A DNA stretch of 64,000 nucleotides from Himantopus leucocephalus (taxonomy: Eukaryota > Chordata > Aves > Charadriiformes > Recurvirostridae), in NCBI GenBank assembly GCA_003993805.1, contig RSEF01000001.1, positions 153,115,213-153,179,212 of the forward strand, given 5' to 3'. Below, in pieces: positions 22,341-33,358 of this stretch. A model generated the notes under the pieces. The model saw nothing but the letters and a program-made list of their open reading frames with translations. It did not search any database and was not told the DNA's origin. Numbering within the stretch: position 1 is the stretch's first letter; each line of letters begins with the position of its first letter. Position numbers and translations under genes: made by a program.

Positions 22341-23979
22341 CGTATGAAAATATACTTCCTGGGACAGAGCTCCACTCTGCATCCAGCCAGAGCCTGCTGA
22401 AGGGAAAGAAGCTGGGGAGAGGGGGGATAAGGAGCAAAGACTTTGAAATCAGCAAAGTTGGTTTTCCTGAAGCTGACCTGGCATAAGTGACAACACCAGA
22501 AGAGCATTGCAGGCGCTTGGAATAGGGGCCGGGTGGGCTGTCCCTCCTGCTGCTCCTCTTCCCTTCCCTGGGACAGCAATTGTTTGCTCCTGCCTTGTTC
22601 TGGCAGGAGCAGGAGGATGTTTGTGGTGCCAGATGTTGCTGTTAGGGAAGGGACAGCACAGCTCATCCCAAAAGGGGGAGCCGAGGACTTTTGCAGGGAA
22701 GGAGGATCTCGCTGCGTGTGGGAGCGAGGTTTCAGGGTTTCACACTCGTGAAGGTGCGTGCCTTCATATGGGGGAGGAAGGTGGTGTCAAGCGAGGCTTC
22801 TACATGTGTGATGAAGAAAATCAGCCCAGCAAAGAATTTAATGTAAATGCATTGAGTGTACCTGAATGAGCTGCAATTACTGACGCACTAGCCTTAATTT
22901 CTATCCTGTTTGCTGGAATTCTTTCTCCTTTATAAGTTTTGCTATTCCCTAATGCTTCCTCATTAGGGAATGCAAACTAACCGTGTCATAAAATCACTGA
23001 TTTAGAAAACACATTTCATTTTTCCCCATTGTTACGAAAAACAATAGATGAAGCTGAAACCTACAGGAAGTATCCCTTATCATTCCCAGCCACAGGCTCG
23101 TTAAAGACTCAGCCTCTCACATTTGCAGCTATGTTTCTAGAATCAGAAATTATAAACAGGTCACTGCATATTAATAAAAGCTGAGGCTGCCCCTCATCTA
23201 TGTGTGTGGGAGTCAACAAGGAAGGTGAATAATATCCCCCGTATCTGAGGTGAAGCAAGAGGAATCTGCAGGAGAGGAAATCCAGTACAAATTATTTCAT
23301 GCTGTGGGAACCGGGGAAACACAAAATATTTTGATCTTTTGGTCTACTTGTGCTCAGAGATTTGAAAATCTACGTGCTGTCTGGTTGCCACTGTAAGTTC
23401 AAAATCAAAACCCTTGGATTTTCCACCAAAGCCTTAAGGTTAAAGATACTTCAAGGTTAGATGGGGAAAAATAAATCAAACCCAGAGAAAAGTTTGCTTC
23501 AGGTCCTAGCAGGGGCCTTTTCTTTTCACAAAGCCATAGTGCCAGACTACATAGGAAAAAAAGAATTCCTGGAAATTATTAATTTATTTTTTTTTAATTT
23601 TCACTTTTCTCATTTGGCTCCTAGCTGCTTCTTAGGAGTTTTTTCAGTGCTGAATTGGTCAGAGAGGACCAAGGAAAATACTGCTGCAGATGCTTTTGGA
23701 CTGAATTTTTACTCTCAGTCAGCCAAACAGGCTTGTTTCTCTGCCACTGGATCCAGGTCATGTAGGAGAAGTGACCCATAGTGGTCCAGCAGGTTGGCCG
23801 CCTCAACTGGGATAGCTATTGCTGCTTTCAGTGTCTCTGAGAGCTAAATATGCTGGGGCCTTCCTCCAAACATCTTCAGATTCATTTGCTCACTTGTGTG
23901 TGTATTTTACTGCAGCTGTAGTAAATGCTCCCACACTGTGCTGGTCAAGAAGCTGTGATACAGGATTTCAGTGCCCGTC

Positions 23980-24720
23980 AAATAATTGAGGACACCTGCG
24001 CTGATTGCTTCAGGAGCTTGGCATCGTGGCAGAAGTCACCAGGAGGCACTCTTACCTGTCTCCTCTCACACTGGCTGGAGACTCGCTTCACACCTCACTA
24101 ACTTTACAAGAGCAGGAGCTGTGGCAGGTGCAAAAGTAGATTTTCTGAGGTGGCGAGTGGGTCCTCTTGGGAGGAGGGACACAAAAGGGAAACCCTACAT
24201 AGCGAACAGGGAGGAAGGCCCGGGGGGGGGAAAGGTGGGACCTTCACTGTGTTCATGCAGGGAAGGTGTGTTTCTGCCTCCAAATTCCTCCCACCCCTCT
24301 CCTCTGGTTGCTGTCATGGCAGTCGGTGGGGTGGGGAGCAGCAAGCAGTGACCCCCCCCCACTTTCACGGGGGTGATGGGAATCAGTGAGGCTGAGCCGC
24401 TCGCTGAAAAGGAGCGGCTGGGTGGGCGAAAAGCAGAGGTTGTCTTTAGGCTGATTGCCCACCTCTAGCACAAAGCAAGGTCGGTGCTGCAAAGGTACTC
24501 CGAGCAGCTGTGCTGGCCAGTGCTTCCCCACCAGCACATTAACTGGCAAGACCACAGAATAGGCTGGTGATGGGGCTCTGTGTTCCACCCCCCACCACCA
24601 CCACTCCACTTTTCAAGCTGCAAAGCCGCAAATACTCTGGTCACAGGTGGGAGAGGCGGGAAAAGGCATCTTGCAGTGCTGCCTGGTGATGCAAATCAGG
24701 GCTGATGAAGTGCATCCCTT
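23980..24720. other. GC-rich block 2
   Basis: The block is purine/G-rich (runs near 24221-24230) and C-rich (24351-24360), with overlapping frames on both strands. No domain, splice or promoter signature was recognised. Confidence 0.4.
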
Positions 24721-25359
24721 CCTGTGTTAGCAACCAGGTTTTTACCCCCATTTGGGACAACATGCCTTATCCAAAAAAACAGCATAGGCTTAAATCCCAC
24801 TAAATTTAGAAAGAAATCTAAACATGTAGAGCACCTTCTAACCAGAATCCCGTTAGCAAGAACTGGACTGAATTTGGGGTGACAAGAGAAGATGGGACTT
24901 GGAGAAGGGAGAGGAATAATAATGAAATTGGGGTAAAAACATACATTAATGGAAATGTTTGCTTGGTGGAACAGCTATTCAGAGTACCTAAGATAACATC
25001 CTTTCCTGATGCATTATGTACAAATGCCTAAACTCCTATTACAACTGGGAGACATACTAAACAGTGCAGAAAATAACTTTAAAAAAAAAAAGATATTTAT
25101 AGATGAAAATGCATAGTGTTTACTGAGATGAAAATAAAGAAGTTAAAAGGTTTCTGACATGTAAGGGAACTTGCTGCTTAAGTATAGAGAATAAATAAAT
25201 TAAAAAAAAAAAGAAATAAATTGGGTTTAATCTTTAGCCATTTGGCCTTCTTCCATTAAAATAAAGGTCTTTATTCTTATCTAGAAGAGTAATTTCAGAA
25301 GAGATCACCACATCCATCCTACTGCTGTGGCAGCATTAGGTAGCAAACCAGGGGAGATG

Positions 25360-25690
25360 CCCAAGAGGGAACGCTGCGCGCTGCCCTGCCAGCGCTCTGC
25401 TCGCACGCTTCCCTGTCGGCCCAGCCTCCTGGCAGGTCCCCTGCAGCTGCTGCATGCCTCGGCCTCCCTCTGTGAAGACCCACTTAACCCGGCCCGCAGC
25501 ACTTTGCTGTATAGCACGGCAGTCTGCCGTCCCCAGGAAACAGCCCCAGGCTCCTCGGCCCCGCTCTCTGTCACCTTGTGGCTGGTGCCTTCTGTGGCAA
25601 CAGGCGATGCTCTGGTTCAGGCCGCGGGCAGCAGCCTTGGGCGCTGCCCGGGAACTGGTCACTCAACACTGCGAACGCTTGAGATGTTCA
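25360..25690. promoter_or_regulatory. CpG-island-like block
   Basis: I count about 22 CpGs in roughly 320 bases (for example gctgcgcgctg at 25373 and gaacgctt at 25673) at about 64% GC, inside AT-rich DNA. This density is typical of unmethylated promoters or first exons. A GTG-started frame of 160 codons covers it on the plus strand, and two frames of about 100 codons lie on the minus strand. None has a recognised domain, so I treat them as GC shadows. Confidence 0.45.
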
Positions 25691-26974
25691 GGACTGCTCC
25701 TCTGGTGTGCATCTTCTTCAGCTCTTTACTTCCACTTAAGAAGATACGCCGCACTTTTCAGCACAGGAGTGGCAGAGATCGGCTCACTTTGATGTGTTTG
25801 TTGCCCTGAACGATGTTTTCCTTAAGAAACACTGCTTACCTTAGAGGCGCTGCTTTGGCTTATGGGGTCTTTTTGTGCTCTCTCCCCCCTCACTGGCAAT
25901 GGCATTGCAATTATTCAAAAACTTCTTACTGAAAACTTCCTCCTTCCCCTCATACACAATTTGGGGAAAGCAAAAAGTGCACTAGTGCTTTCAAGTTTGT
26001 TTTGTGTAAGATTTTTATGATGTGCTATATGCTTGATACAGTGATAACAGTAGTCCAGTTAGCCTATATTGCCGAATTGAAGAGTTTGTTTGGGGTTATA
26101 TAAGCTTTCGCTGGCATTAAACAGTCTCCGCTTTGATCCCGTTGTTTATTATTGTGCTGCAAAGAGTTTCAACAAAAGGCACAAATGAAGATCTGCAGAT
26201 GCATTCCTGAGACGTGCAATGGAAATGAAGATATGCCAAGAACTTCCTGAGAGAAGAATTGCAGAACTGAAAATATATTTAATCTGGACTAGATACACAT
26301 TACAGTTTTATTTGGGACCTGAAAAGACTGCTATTTTAGAGCTCAGATTGCAAACACCACAGAAGAGTGCACACTGCTGTTTGCCGGAACACGATTGCGA
26401 CTTCTTTGGGAGACAATTATTGGCACTTAATAGAGCTCAGTGTGAATAGCAAGAAGGGAACTGATCTTCCTCGGCATCAGAATACTCCAGCATATGAATG
26501 TCTCTGAATTAGAAATGCAAGGTATACGTTAGTGCAGGGGCCCCGCACCCTGCTGGACTACATTTCTTAGGCTTAAAAAAATTCTTCTAAAGCTTCTTTC
26601 CCGTTCATGTTGTTAAAGGAAATGACTGAAGACAATACAATAAACATTCAGTCATGCAGCAAAGAAATATCTGGACTGAGAGCAAAATTCATTGTTGCCT
26701 GGGTCAAGGGTAGGTACAGATGAGTTGACAGAGCCTGCAGTTAAAAACTGAATGGCTAAAGGACTCCCAAATTAGCTGTAGTCTGTCTACGTAAATTTGG
26801 TTTCCTCTTCGCAATCAGTATTTGCATTGTTGATACATTCAGTGTTAACACATTGCATGTACGTTTTCTAAGGGTGTCAGTGCTTTCATCAGCCGTTCAA
26901 GGGCACGGCCCATCATGTTATGTCTCCCCCAGTATATGAGCTCTATGGCATAGCGCAGCACAGCAGAAAATCAA

Positions 26975-27300
26975 CCTGGTGCTTTGCGTCTCTCCTCCCT
27001 CCGGGCACCGGCCTTACAGCCTCACCTGCTGCCCGGAGTTTGGCCCTAGGTCCCTGTCCGCTTCCAGGGAGCACCAGCCACACAAGCGGCTCCGTGGAAC
27101 CCCGGCTGTGCCCCGTGGGAGCCCAAGTGGTGCCGCAGCTGGAGCGCTGCGGGTGGCCAAGCCGGCGGGTTTGCGTGTGAGGCTGCTGCTCCTCTGGAAA
27201 GCTGCAGCTGAGAGGACACCTGCCAGGGCAAGCGCCCCGGACGGGTCTCCTCCCCAGCTGCCTGGGCACTCCTGTACAGGCTTCCCGAGTCGTCCTGTCT
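26975..27300. promoter_or_regulatory. CpG-island-like block
   Basis: I count about 20 CpGs in roughly 320 bases, including gccggcggg near 27160 and ccccggacggg near 27235. It lies about 1.6 kb from the previous island. Overlapping frames of 108-165 codons on both strands carry no known domain. Confidence 0.45.
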
Positions 27301-27357
27301 CCTTCTTTTCTTTCCCCTCCCCACCGCCCTTGGTGCGCACTGCAGGTCCAGAGGTGC

Positions 27358-27472
27358 TGCACCCCTTATGCTACCTATTAGCTGGCTCCCCGCACTCTCT
27401 GAGCATCCCACAAGCCACATGTGAACTGGGTTCTTCCCCAAGTCACCCCAAAGTACCATCCCTGCCCTGAGC
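27358..27472 (+). repeat. 115-bp duplication, copy 1
   Basis: The copy is identical to 28189-28303 except for one base (catcccacaag versus catcccaaaag), with no gaps over 115 bases. The match stops abruptly at both ends and no target duplication or inverted repeat is visible. It lies at the edge of the CpG-rich block. Confidence 0.9.
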
Positions 27473-28124
27473 AGGAGCATTTTCCATGCACAGTTTTGCC
27501 AGCAAAAGCAAGGACAACATAAGGAGCAAAGCTGTAGCACCATGAGGATGGCAGTAAGCGTGGAATTGTTCCAGGAGCCACCAGGGTAGAACTGGGATCA
27601 CAATTTGACCCTCACTTTTTTTTATCTGATGATCTGCAGGGATAATTACAAGATTGAAAGCACTGACTGATGGCTGTATCATAGGAGTAGGATCCCGGTT
27701 TCTGATTTGAGCTGCAATACAGACCCCTTTGGAACTATGCACCACCTAACTTCACTCTCTCTCATACGCCATTTCCTTTCTGTAAGAAATAACACTACAT
27801 CTTTTTGTATATTGCTGAAAGGATTTCTTAGCAAATGTGTGGCTGGAAAAAACAAAAGCCTTTCTGGGTGTAACTGCCATACAATTAATAATTAATGAGC
27901 AGTAAGATCATCTGCTTTTTTTTTTTTTTGCCTTTTCTTTTTCTTAAAAAGAAGGGGAAAAAACAGATTTCTGTTGAGACGTGGATGACACCTTTAAGCA
28001 ACGGTGCATGATAAATTAAGAAACTGGGTGGAGTGCTTCCTTCCTGTAATCGTTTTTAATCAGTGAGAAGTTAGAGACAAATAGGACGTCTTACATAACG
28101 TCTGAAAAACAACCTTTTTACAGT

Positions 28125-28141
28125 AAAAAAAAAAAAAAAAA
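28125..28141. repeat. Poly-A run (17)
   Basis: The run is followed by gaaagagagag and lies 48 bases before the second copy of the 115-bp duplication. Confidence 0.8.
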
Positions 28142-28188
28142 GAAAGAGAGTCTCCCACCTTCCAGGTAAGCCTAATCCTGAGTCCTTT

Positions 28189-28303
28189 TGCACCCCTTAT
28201 GCTACCTATTAGCTGGCTCCCCGCACTCTCTGAGCATCCCAAAAGCCACATGTGAACTGGGTTCTTCCCCAAGTCACCCCAAAGTACCATCCCTGCCCTG
28301 AGC
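28189..28303 (+). repeat. 115-bp duplication, copy 2
   Basis: This is the partner of 27358-27472, offset by 831 bases in the same orientation. Near-identity implies a recent event, a gene-conversion tract or an assembly artefact. Confidence 0.9.
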
Positions 28304-28983
28304 TTGGATGATGGTTTCCCTGCCTCGGCAGGTGGAATTGCTGGTGCTGGCCAACACTTTCACCTTTTGTTTCCCCTTCTTGTTCAGTAGGCAGGCTTGT
28401 TTCTTGCCCACCTACTGTTGGGGGTAGAAGTAAATGTGTCTTCAAGGGATTGTTGGTGGCTGTCAAGACTTGACAGCATCTGCTTATCCAAACATGGGTG
28501 AATATATTTTCCCAGCAGCTGTGTGATGCAAGAAGGGGACAAAGGGAAAAGAAAAAAAACTACAGAAACCTACAGGGATCCCACTGTCCTGCATGAGACA
28601 GCCACAGCCTTGTTTTTCAGCACCCCCTGCTCTAGAGCTGAGAGCTGTTCCGAAACATCTACTCGGCATATTCCAATTTGTCACATCCTATGCCTGGACA
28701 ACAAAACAAAACAAAAAAATCCACTTTCCACATAGGTGCAAAACAAAACTGAAATATTTTAGTTGTTAATATCAAAAAGCAAAAACAAACCCAAAGCATT
28801 AAAAAGCTATTATTTTTAACCACAGAAAGGCACTTTGCTTCCATAAGATGAGTGTATTGTCCTTTGCAGAAGCTGGCCGTTTTCCTGCCTGTTTTGTCCA
28901 AGGGGTAGAAAGCGCGGTTACAAGGAACTAGGAAGCTGGGCAGCCTGAAGAAAGGCTTTCCCACTTGCTCATCCTTCATTTGT
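28304..28983. other. Non-coding DNA
   Basis: A 148-codon minus-strand frame (28659-29105) runs into the CR1 tail downstream, which argues against it being a gene. An A/C-rich simple stretch lies at 28699-28717. Confidence 0.5.
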
Positions 28984-29036
28984 GGCTGGACCAGATGATC
29001 TTTAAAGGTCGCTTCCAACCCAAACCATTCTGTGAT
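28984..29036 (+). mobile_element. CR1 LINE, extreme 3' end (about 53 bp)
   Basis: ggctggaccagatgatcttt (28984-29003), then aaaggtcgcttccaacccaa and accattctgtgat, form the canonical avian CR1 3' terminus with the ATTCTGTGAT-type tail. The copy is heavily 5'-truncated, as most CR1 copies are, and much less diverged than the copy at 13.7 kb. It is the best single clue that the host is a bird. Confidence 0.85.
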
Positions 29037-31943
29037 ATATCCATGAGCTTGGTTAATCAGGGAGCAGGCAGACAGGAAGCATTGGTTTCCTGCCAGTCTG
29101 CCCACCAGTCACTCAAGTGTCTGGGTTGACTGAGGTTTGGCAGGAAACAAGCCTGGCTTGTGGCTAAGGTAAGCAAACAACCTTGATGACCACCAGCAGA
29201 AGTTTTGCTGGAACCTATATGACCCTAGTTAACACAGTTTTTGACCTAAGCCTTGCCCCTACTGACTTCAGTTGGTCAGTTCCCAGGTGTTTCAAGGCAT
29301 GCTCCCAGAAACTGAGACCCAAGAATATGTCTACTTTGGGAAAATATCGTTTGAAGTGGTCTTACTAGCACCTCCTAGGAACTATGGGGCAGAGGACCAA
29401 GACAGAGTTCAGTTCACTCAATTGCTTCAACCATAAGAGTGTAGAGGGACTACCAGACCACTGCCTCCTGCAGAACCATACAGATTTATCTCTTGAGCTG
29501 ACATGCTGTTCTTCAGAGAAATGGTTGTGTGGCCATGTCAGCAGACAGCATCACGTCTGTCTAAACTTGGGCGCCCAGCTCAAGCAAGAGCCTAGAGAAT
29601 GGCATCAAGTGAGTGCATTTTCCTCCAACGCAAGTCACCTGAGCTTCTGATCACTCTGCTTGTCTCTGTTTAGGAGAAACCTCCCTCTGCAAAATGCAGT
29701 AACATGATCGACTGAAGTCTGGATCCTGCCTCCTCCCAACCCTTCTCCCACAGAAATAACACTTTAGGTGCTCAGTCCTGAGTCCAGTCCTTAGGCTGAA
29801 ATTTAAATATATCTTTAACAAAGACAAATGACAAACAGAATTGGACTTTATATGACTGGTGGAAAAATACCTCCAGTAATTAAATACAAAGGAAGAAAAT
29901 CTGATCCCTGCTATATTTCTTTTTTGCCTATTTAATGGCCCCTTTACACTGCCTGGGGAAATTAAGGGAGACCCACTTATGTTGGGATCATACCCTTAAA
30001 CAGAAATACTAGCAAGGGGAAGTGACTTTAAAAGTTTGACTGAGTATCGGGATTATCAAACTGAAATCTGCCTAGTAGGGGTTAGTCAGACCAGCAATCA
30101 GTCAGAAAGCACGCAGTTTTCTAAACGATTTCAAAAGCAGTTATTAGTTTTCTCGAAGCTGAGTCAATTCAAGCTAAGGCTCCAGCCACTTTGTGCTCTG
30201 CAGGTGGTTTTACTCAGAGTGAGTTTGTGTACTGCGGCATTTCACTGCAGTCTGCAATGGAGGCAGTGATCAAAACTGCAATGATGGGGTAGTCAAAACT
30301 TTAAAACCCCTGGCATACTGAGGATCGGGGGTAAAAATTCCAAGCATTTTCAGTGCATCAAGAAACGTGTATTTTATTTTGAGCTGATTAAAGTTTTATT
30401 TTCTGCCCAAGTGCATCTTTTTATTTGGGAATTTTTTTTTTCTAAAAAAGTCAGTGCTAGATTCACAGGGGCACTGTGAGGTGGCAGCCACAGACCTGAT
30501 GCAGAGCTCTGGTGCTTCACAAAGTGGGCTTTAGTTTCAGCTGCAGGAAACTGAGGCACCTCTCGGTTCTGGATCCGAGCATCGCTTCCCTCTCAGGAAC
30601 AGTCACCTGACTGCAGAGTTGTTCTGCACAGAGAGTAGTTCAATATTTTATGCAACATAGAACAGGAAAGACAAATTCTGCATCTGGACTTACACTTTCA
30701 TGCATGCCGCAGTGCATCTGATGAGCCTGGTTATTCCTGATTTGCAGGCTGTGCCCCCTGCCCACTCCTATCTAAGGGCTTTTCCCCTTTTCCCTGCTCC
30801 CCTGCTTCTCCCTCCCCATCGCCCATTGTGGAGTATTCACTCCCCTCTGCCATCTGTCATCACTCTCCCTCTCTTGTTTCCCAGAATTTTTCTCTCCCTT
30901 TGCTTGCAATAAGGTCTCACTCACCTGTTCCCACTCTCCCTCCACACAGAACAGGAACCCTTGCTCAGACCACAGGAAAAATACATGCCAGGAGTCTCAT
31001 TTGGAGAATGCCTCCAGTTTTGCCTAGAAACCAAGGGGCATGTATGAGTGTGTTTGGAGGGGGAGGAGATGTTGAGAGTCTCAACATCTTGAGACAGTTT
31101 GGATCTGGGGTGTAACCAGGGCATTCACCTCAAAGTAAAAAGTAAGAAGTTTCCCTGGATGTGATAGAACACATGTAGTTGGAGAGATCTTGACCCCAAA
31201 CTGTGCTGCAGTCCAGTGACTGAAATGCTTTCCCAGGAAACAGAAGACCCATCTCAAGCAAAGCAAAGACCCGTATCATGTACTGCTGCCGTTACCATTG
31301 AATTAGGCAGCACTCACTTCCTATGACAGAAATTTCCTATGCTGAAATGAAAATATGTCAGTTTGAAAACACTGAAAAGACTCTTTTTGGCTTTGAGTGT
31401 TTTCTCTTCATTTTCTCTTGGGCAGAAGCACATGAACCTGATGCTTTGGGGATGAATAACTATCAGTTGATATGTTTTGACCCTATGAAGGCTCTGCTGT
31501 TGGACAAGGAAGCAGGTCACACCTCCTTGTGCAAGGAAAAACTGTTAGGCAGGTTTTCTTTCTCAACATACTACCCCTTCATGCACCTAGGACATCTGGA
31601 TATGGAATCTAACTTTAAAAGTAATTGACCAAGATTGTCCGCTTATTCCCTGGAGAGTTAAGAGGAGTGTCTTCTTTCTGGAGAGCTCCACAGGTGGTGG
31701 CATGTTAGCACTGAAACGGTCGATCAGTCATAGCTGAGGTCTGGAGTTTCATCAGATGTCTAATGGCATCATAGCACAGCCAGCTCAATGACATGGGCAA
31801 AAATGAGTTCTGCCACCTAGACAATGAATGCCGAAGTAATGTATTCTGTCTGTCCTTGTCACTGTTGGCATGTCAACTCAGTTCTGAGCTCTGGAGGTGG
31901 GTGGGTGTTAAGGAGCTTAGAGATATCAGGTTGACTGTGAGGC
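29037..31943. other. Non-coding DNA with a polypyrimidine tract
   Basis: 30731-30955 is strongly C/T-rich (ccctgctcccctgcttctcc and similar). No supported gene; frames are at most 101 codons. A ggaaactgaggcac word at 30547 resembles part of MIR but is too short to call. Confidence 0.55.
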
Positions 31944-32067
31944 GGTGGTCTCCTCTTTTCACTGGTTGCCTGCCTTCACTCCATCCGTCTGCAAAGCTCA
32001 CCTTGCTGTGGGATGCTTCATGCCATGGTGATCTTGCCTGCCTAGAATGGACCAAGAGCCTGACCCC
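31944..32067 (+). repeat. Duplicated contig end, left of N
   Basis: 124 bases (from ggtggtctcc to gacccc) recur at 32070-32192 right after a single N. Differences are one C/G change, one A/G change and a 1-base indel. Confidence 0.85.
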
Positions 32068-32068
32068 N
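32068..32068. other. Single-N assembly joint
   Basis: An N sits exactly between two near-identical segments, as when overlapping contig ends fail to merge. The true sequence probably has one copy. Confidence 0.8.
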
Positions 32069-32069
32069 T

Positions 32070-32192
32070 GGTGGTCTCCTCTTTTCACTGGTTGCCTGCC
32101 TTCACTCCATCCCTCTGCAAAGCTCACCTTGCTGTGGGATGCTTCGTGCATGGTGATCTTGCCTGCCTAGAATGGACCAAGAGCCTGACCCC
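32070..32192 (+). repeat. Duplicated contig end, right of N
   Basis: Partner of 31944-32067. The few differences could be allelic or sequencing errors. Confidence 0.85.
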
Positions 32193-32269
32193 TGGAGACC
32201 TGCCCAAAACCTCCTGGTGCTGGATGACAGCAAAGCAGAATTCTCCCAGAACGCTCTTCTCTTTTCCTT

Positions 32270-32595
32270 CCCACCTGCTATGATACAGGATGGACAGCAC
32301 CAGACCTCCTTTCCTCCCCTCTGTTCTGCTTGCCCTCCTTCCACAGTTCTGGGACTCGTTCTGTCAACCTCCCTCACTCCTACCACCTTCCCTCACTTCT
32401 CCAGTCCTCCTGGCTCCTCCTTCTTTCCATACAAGTTTACCTTTCCATCTTCTCACTCCCAAAGCACAGGACTTCTTTCTTGAGGTTGCCCACCCTCCAC
32501 TACCTTGTTCACACTCCCATATCGCTGTGCTTGCAGACCCCTCCACCACCACCTGTGCAAGCTCTCTTTGCCTCCCAAAACACCTCAAGCTAAGA
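32270..32595. repeat. Polypyrimidine-rich tract
   Basis: The stretch is C/T-rich on the plus strand (for example cctttcctcccctctgttct). It produces long but meaningless open frames on both strands. Such tracts can form triplex DNA. Confidence 0.6.
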
Positions 32596-33149
32596 TGAAG
32601 AACCCTTTGGGAAGGGTGCAATGACAGCTTGCCTCTCTTGCTTGTTTTCATGTCACAGCTAACATCGTGCCATGCCCTCCAGTGGTTAGGCCTTCCTCTG
32701 TTCAGTGACTGCCAGGCTGGATCCATCAGAAGGACCCAAAGCAGATCCTGTAAGTAGCCCGCAATTGTGCATTACCCCAGACCCTCCTCAGCTGCAGAAG
32801 AGAAGTTAGTGTTTGCTTTCCTGGGAATAACATTGCTGTTAATAAATAACCACATTTAGCCTTAGCGTGGCTCCCCAAGGCCATTTACTTTTTCTCTGTG
32901 TTTTTTTGCAAGGGGTTGGTATGTCTTGAGGCTGGGGAACCCTCAGAACCTTGTGCAAATCAGACCCCTGTTTGCATCTGCTTCCTCTGGGCACCAGGAG
33001 CCACGGCCACATTCAGGTCGCCCTCAAGGTTGGTGCAGATTCACCCTAGAGGAAGATCTCTGCACTGGAGATATGCTGAGGAGCTTTCTAACATCACTTA
33101 AAAAAACCAACCAAAAAACGTCTAAAATATTACCAGAGTAGTCTAAAAC
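32596..33149. other. Non-coding DNA
   Basis: No supported gene or repeat. Confidence 0.55.
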
Positions 33150-33251
33150 GTCTTACACAAAAGTCATGTCCCTGTCTCCCAGAACATAGTCAAAGTGCAG
33201 ATTCTTGCCAACAGAGGCAGGAACCCAAATACTCATAGACTGCTTGAGAGG
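33150..33251 (+). repeat. Second duplicated contig end, left of N
   Basis: 102 bases (from gtcttacacaa to gagagg) recur at 33254-33358. Differences are a 3-base insertion (cccagaac versus cccaggagaac) and one G/A change. Confidence 0.85.
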
Positions 33252-33252
33252 N
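33252..33252. other. Single-N assembly joint
   Basis: The N lies between two near-identical segments, the same pattern as at 32068. Confidence 0.8.
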
Positions 33253-33253
33253 T

Positions 33254-33358
33254 GTCTTACACAAAAGTCATGTCCCTGTCTCCCAGGAGAACATAGTCAA
33301 AGTGCAGATTCTTACCAACAGAGGCAGGAACCCAAATACTCATAGACTGCTTGAGAGG
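33254..33358 (+). repeat. Second duplicated contig end, right of N
   Basis: Partner of 33150-33251. Confidence 0.85.

Noticed and set aside
25327..25809. 160-codon frame over the CpG-rich block
   Set aside because: GTG start and overlapping frames on both strands; long frames follow from scarcity of stops in GC-rich DNA.
27046..27543. 165-codon minus-strand frame sharing a peptide with a frame at 28060-28290
   Set aside because: The shared peptide is explained by the 115-bp DNA duplication and not by a gene family.
31793..32170. 125-codon frame with an internal repeated peptide
   Set aside because: The repeat is created by the N-joined duplicated contig ends, so the protein is an assembly artefact.
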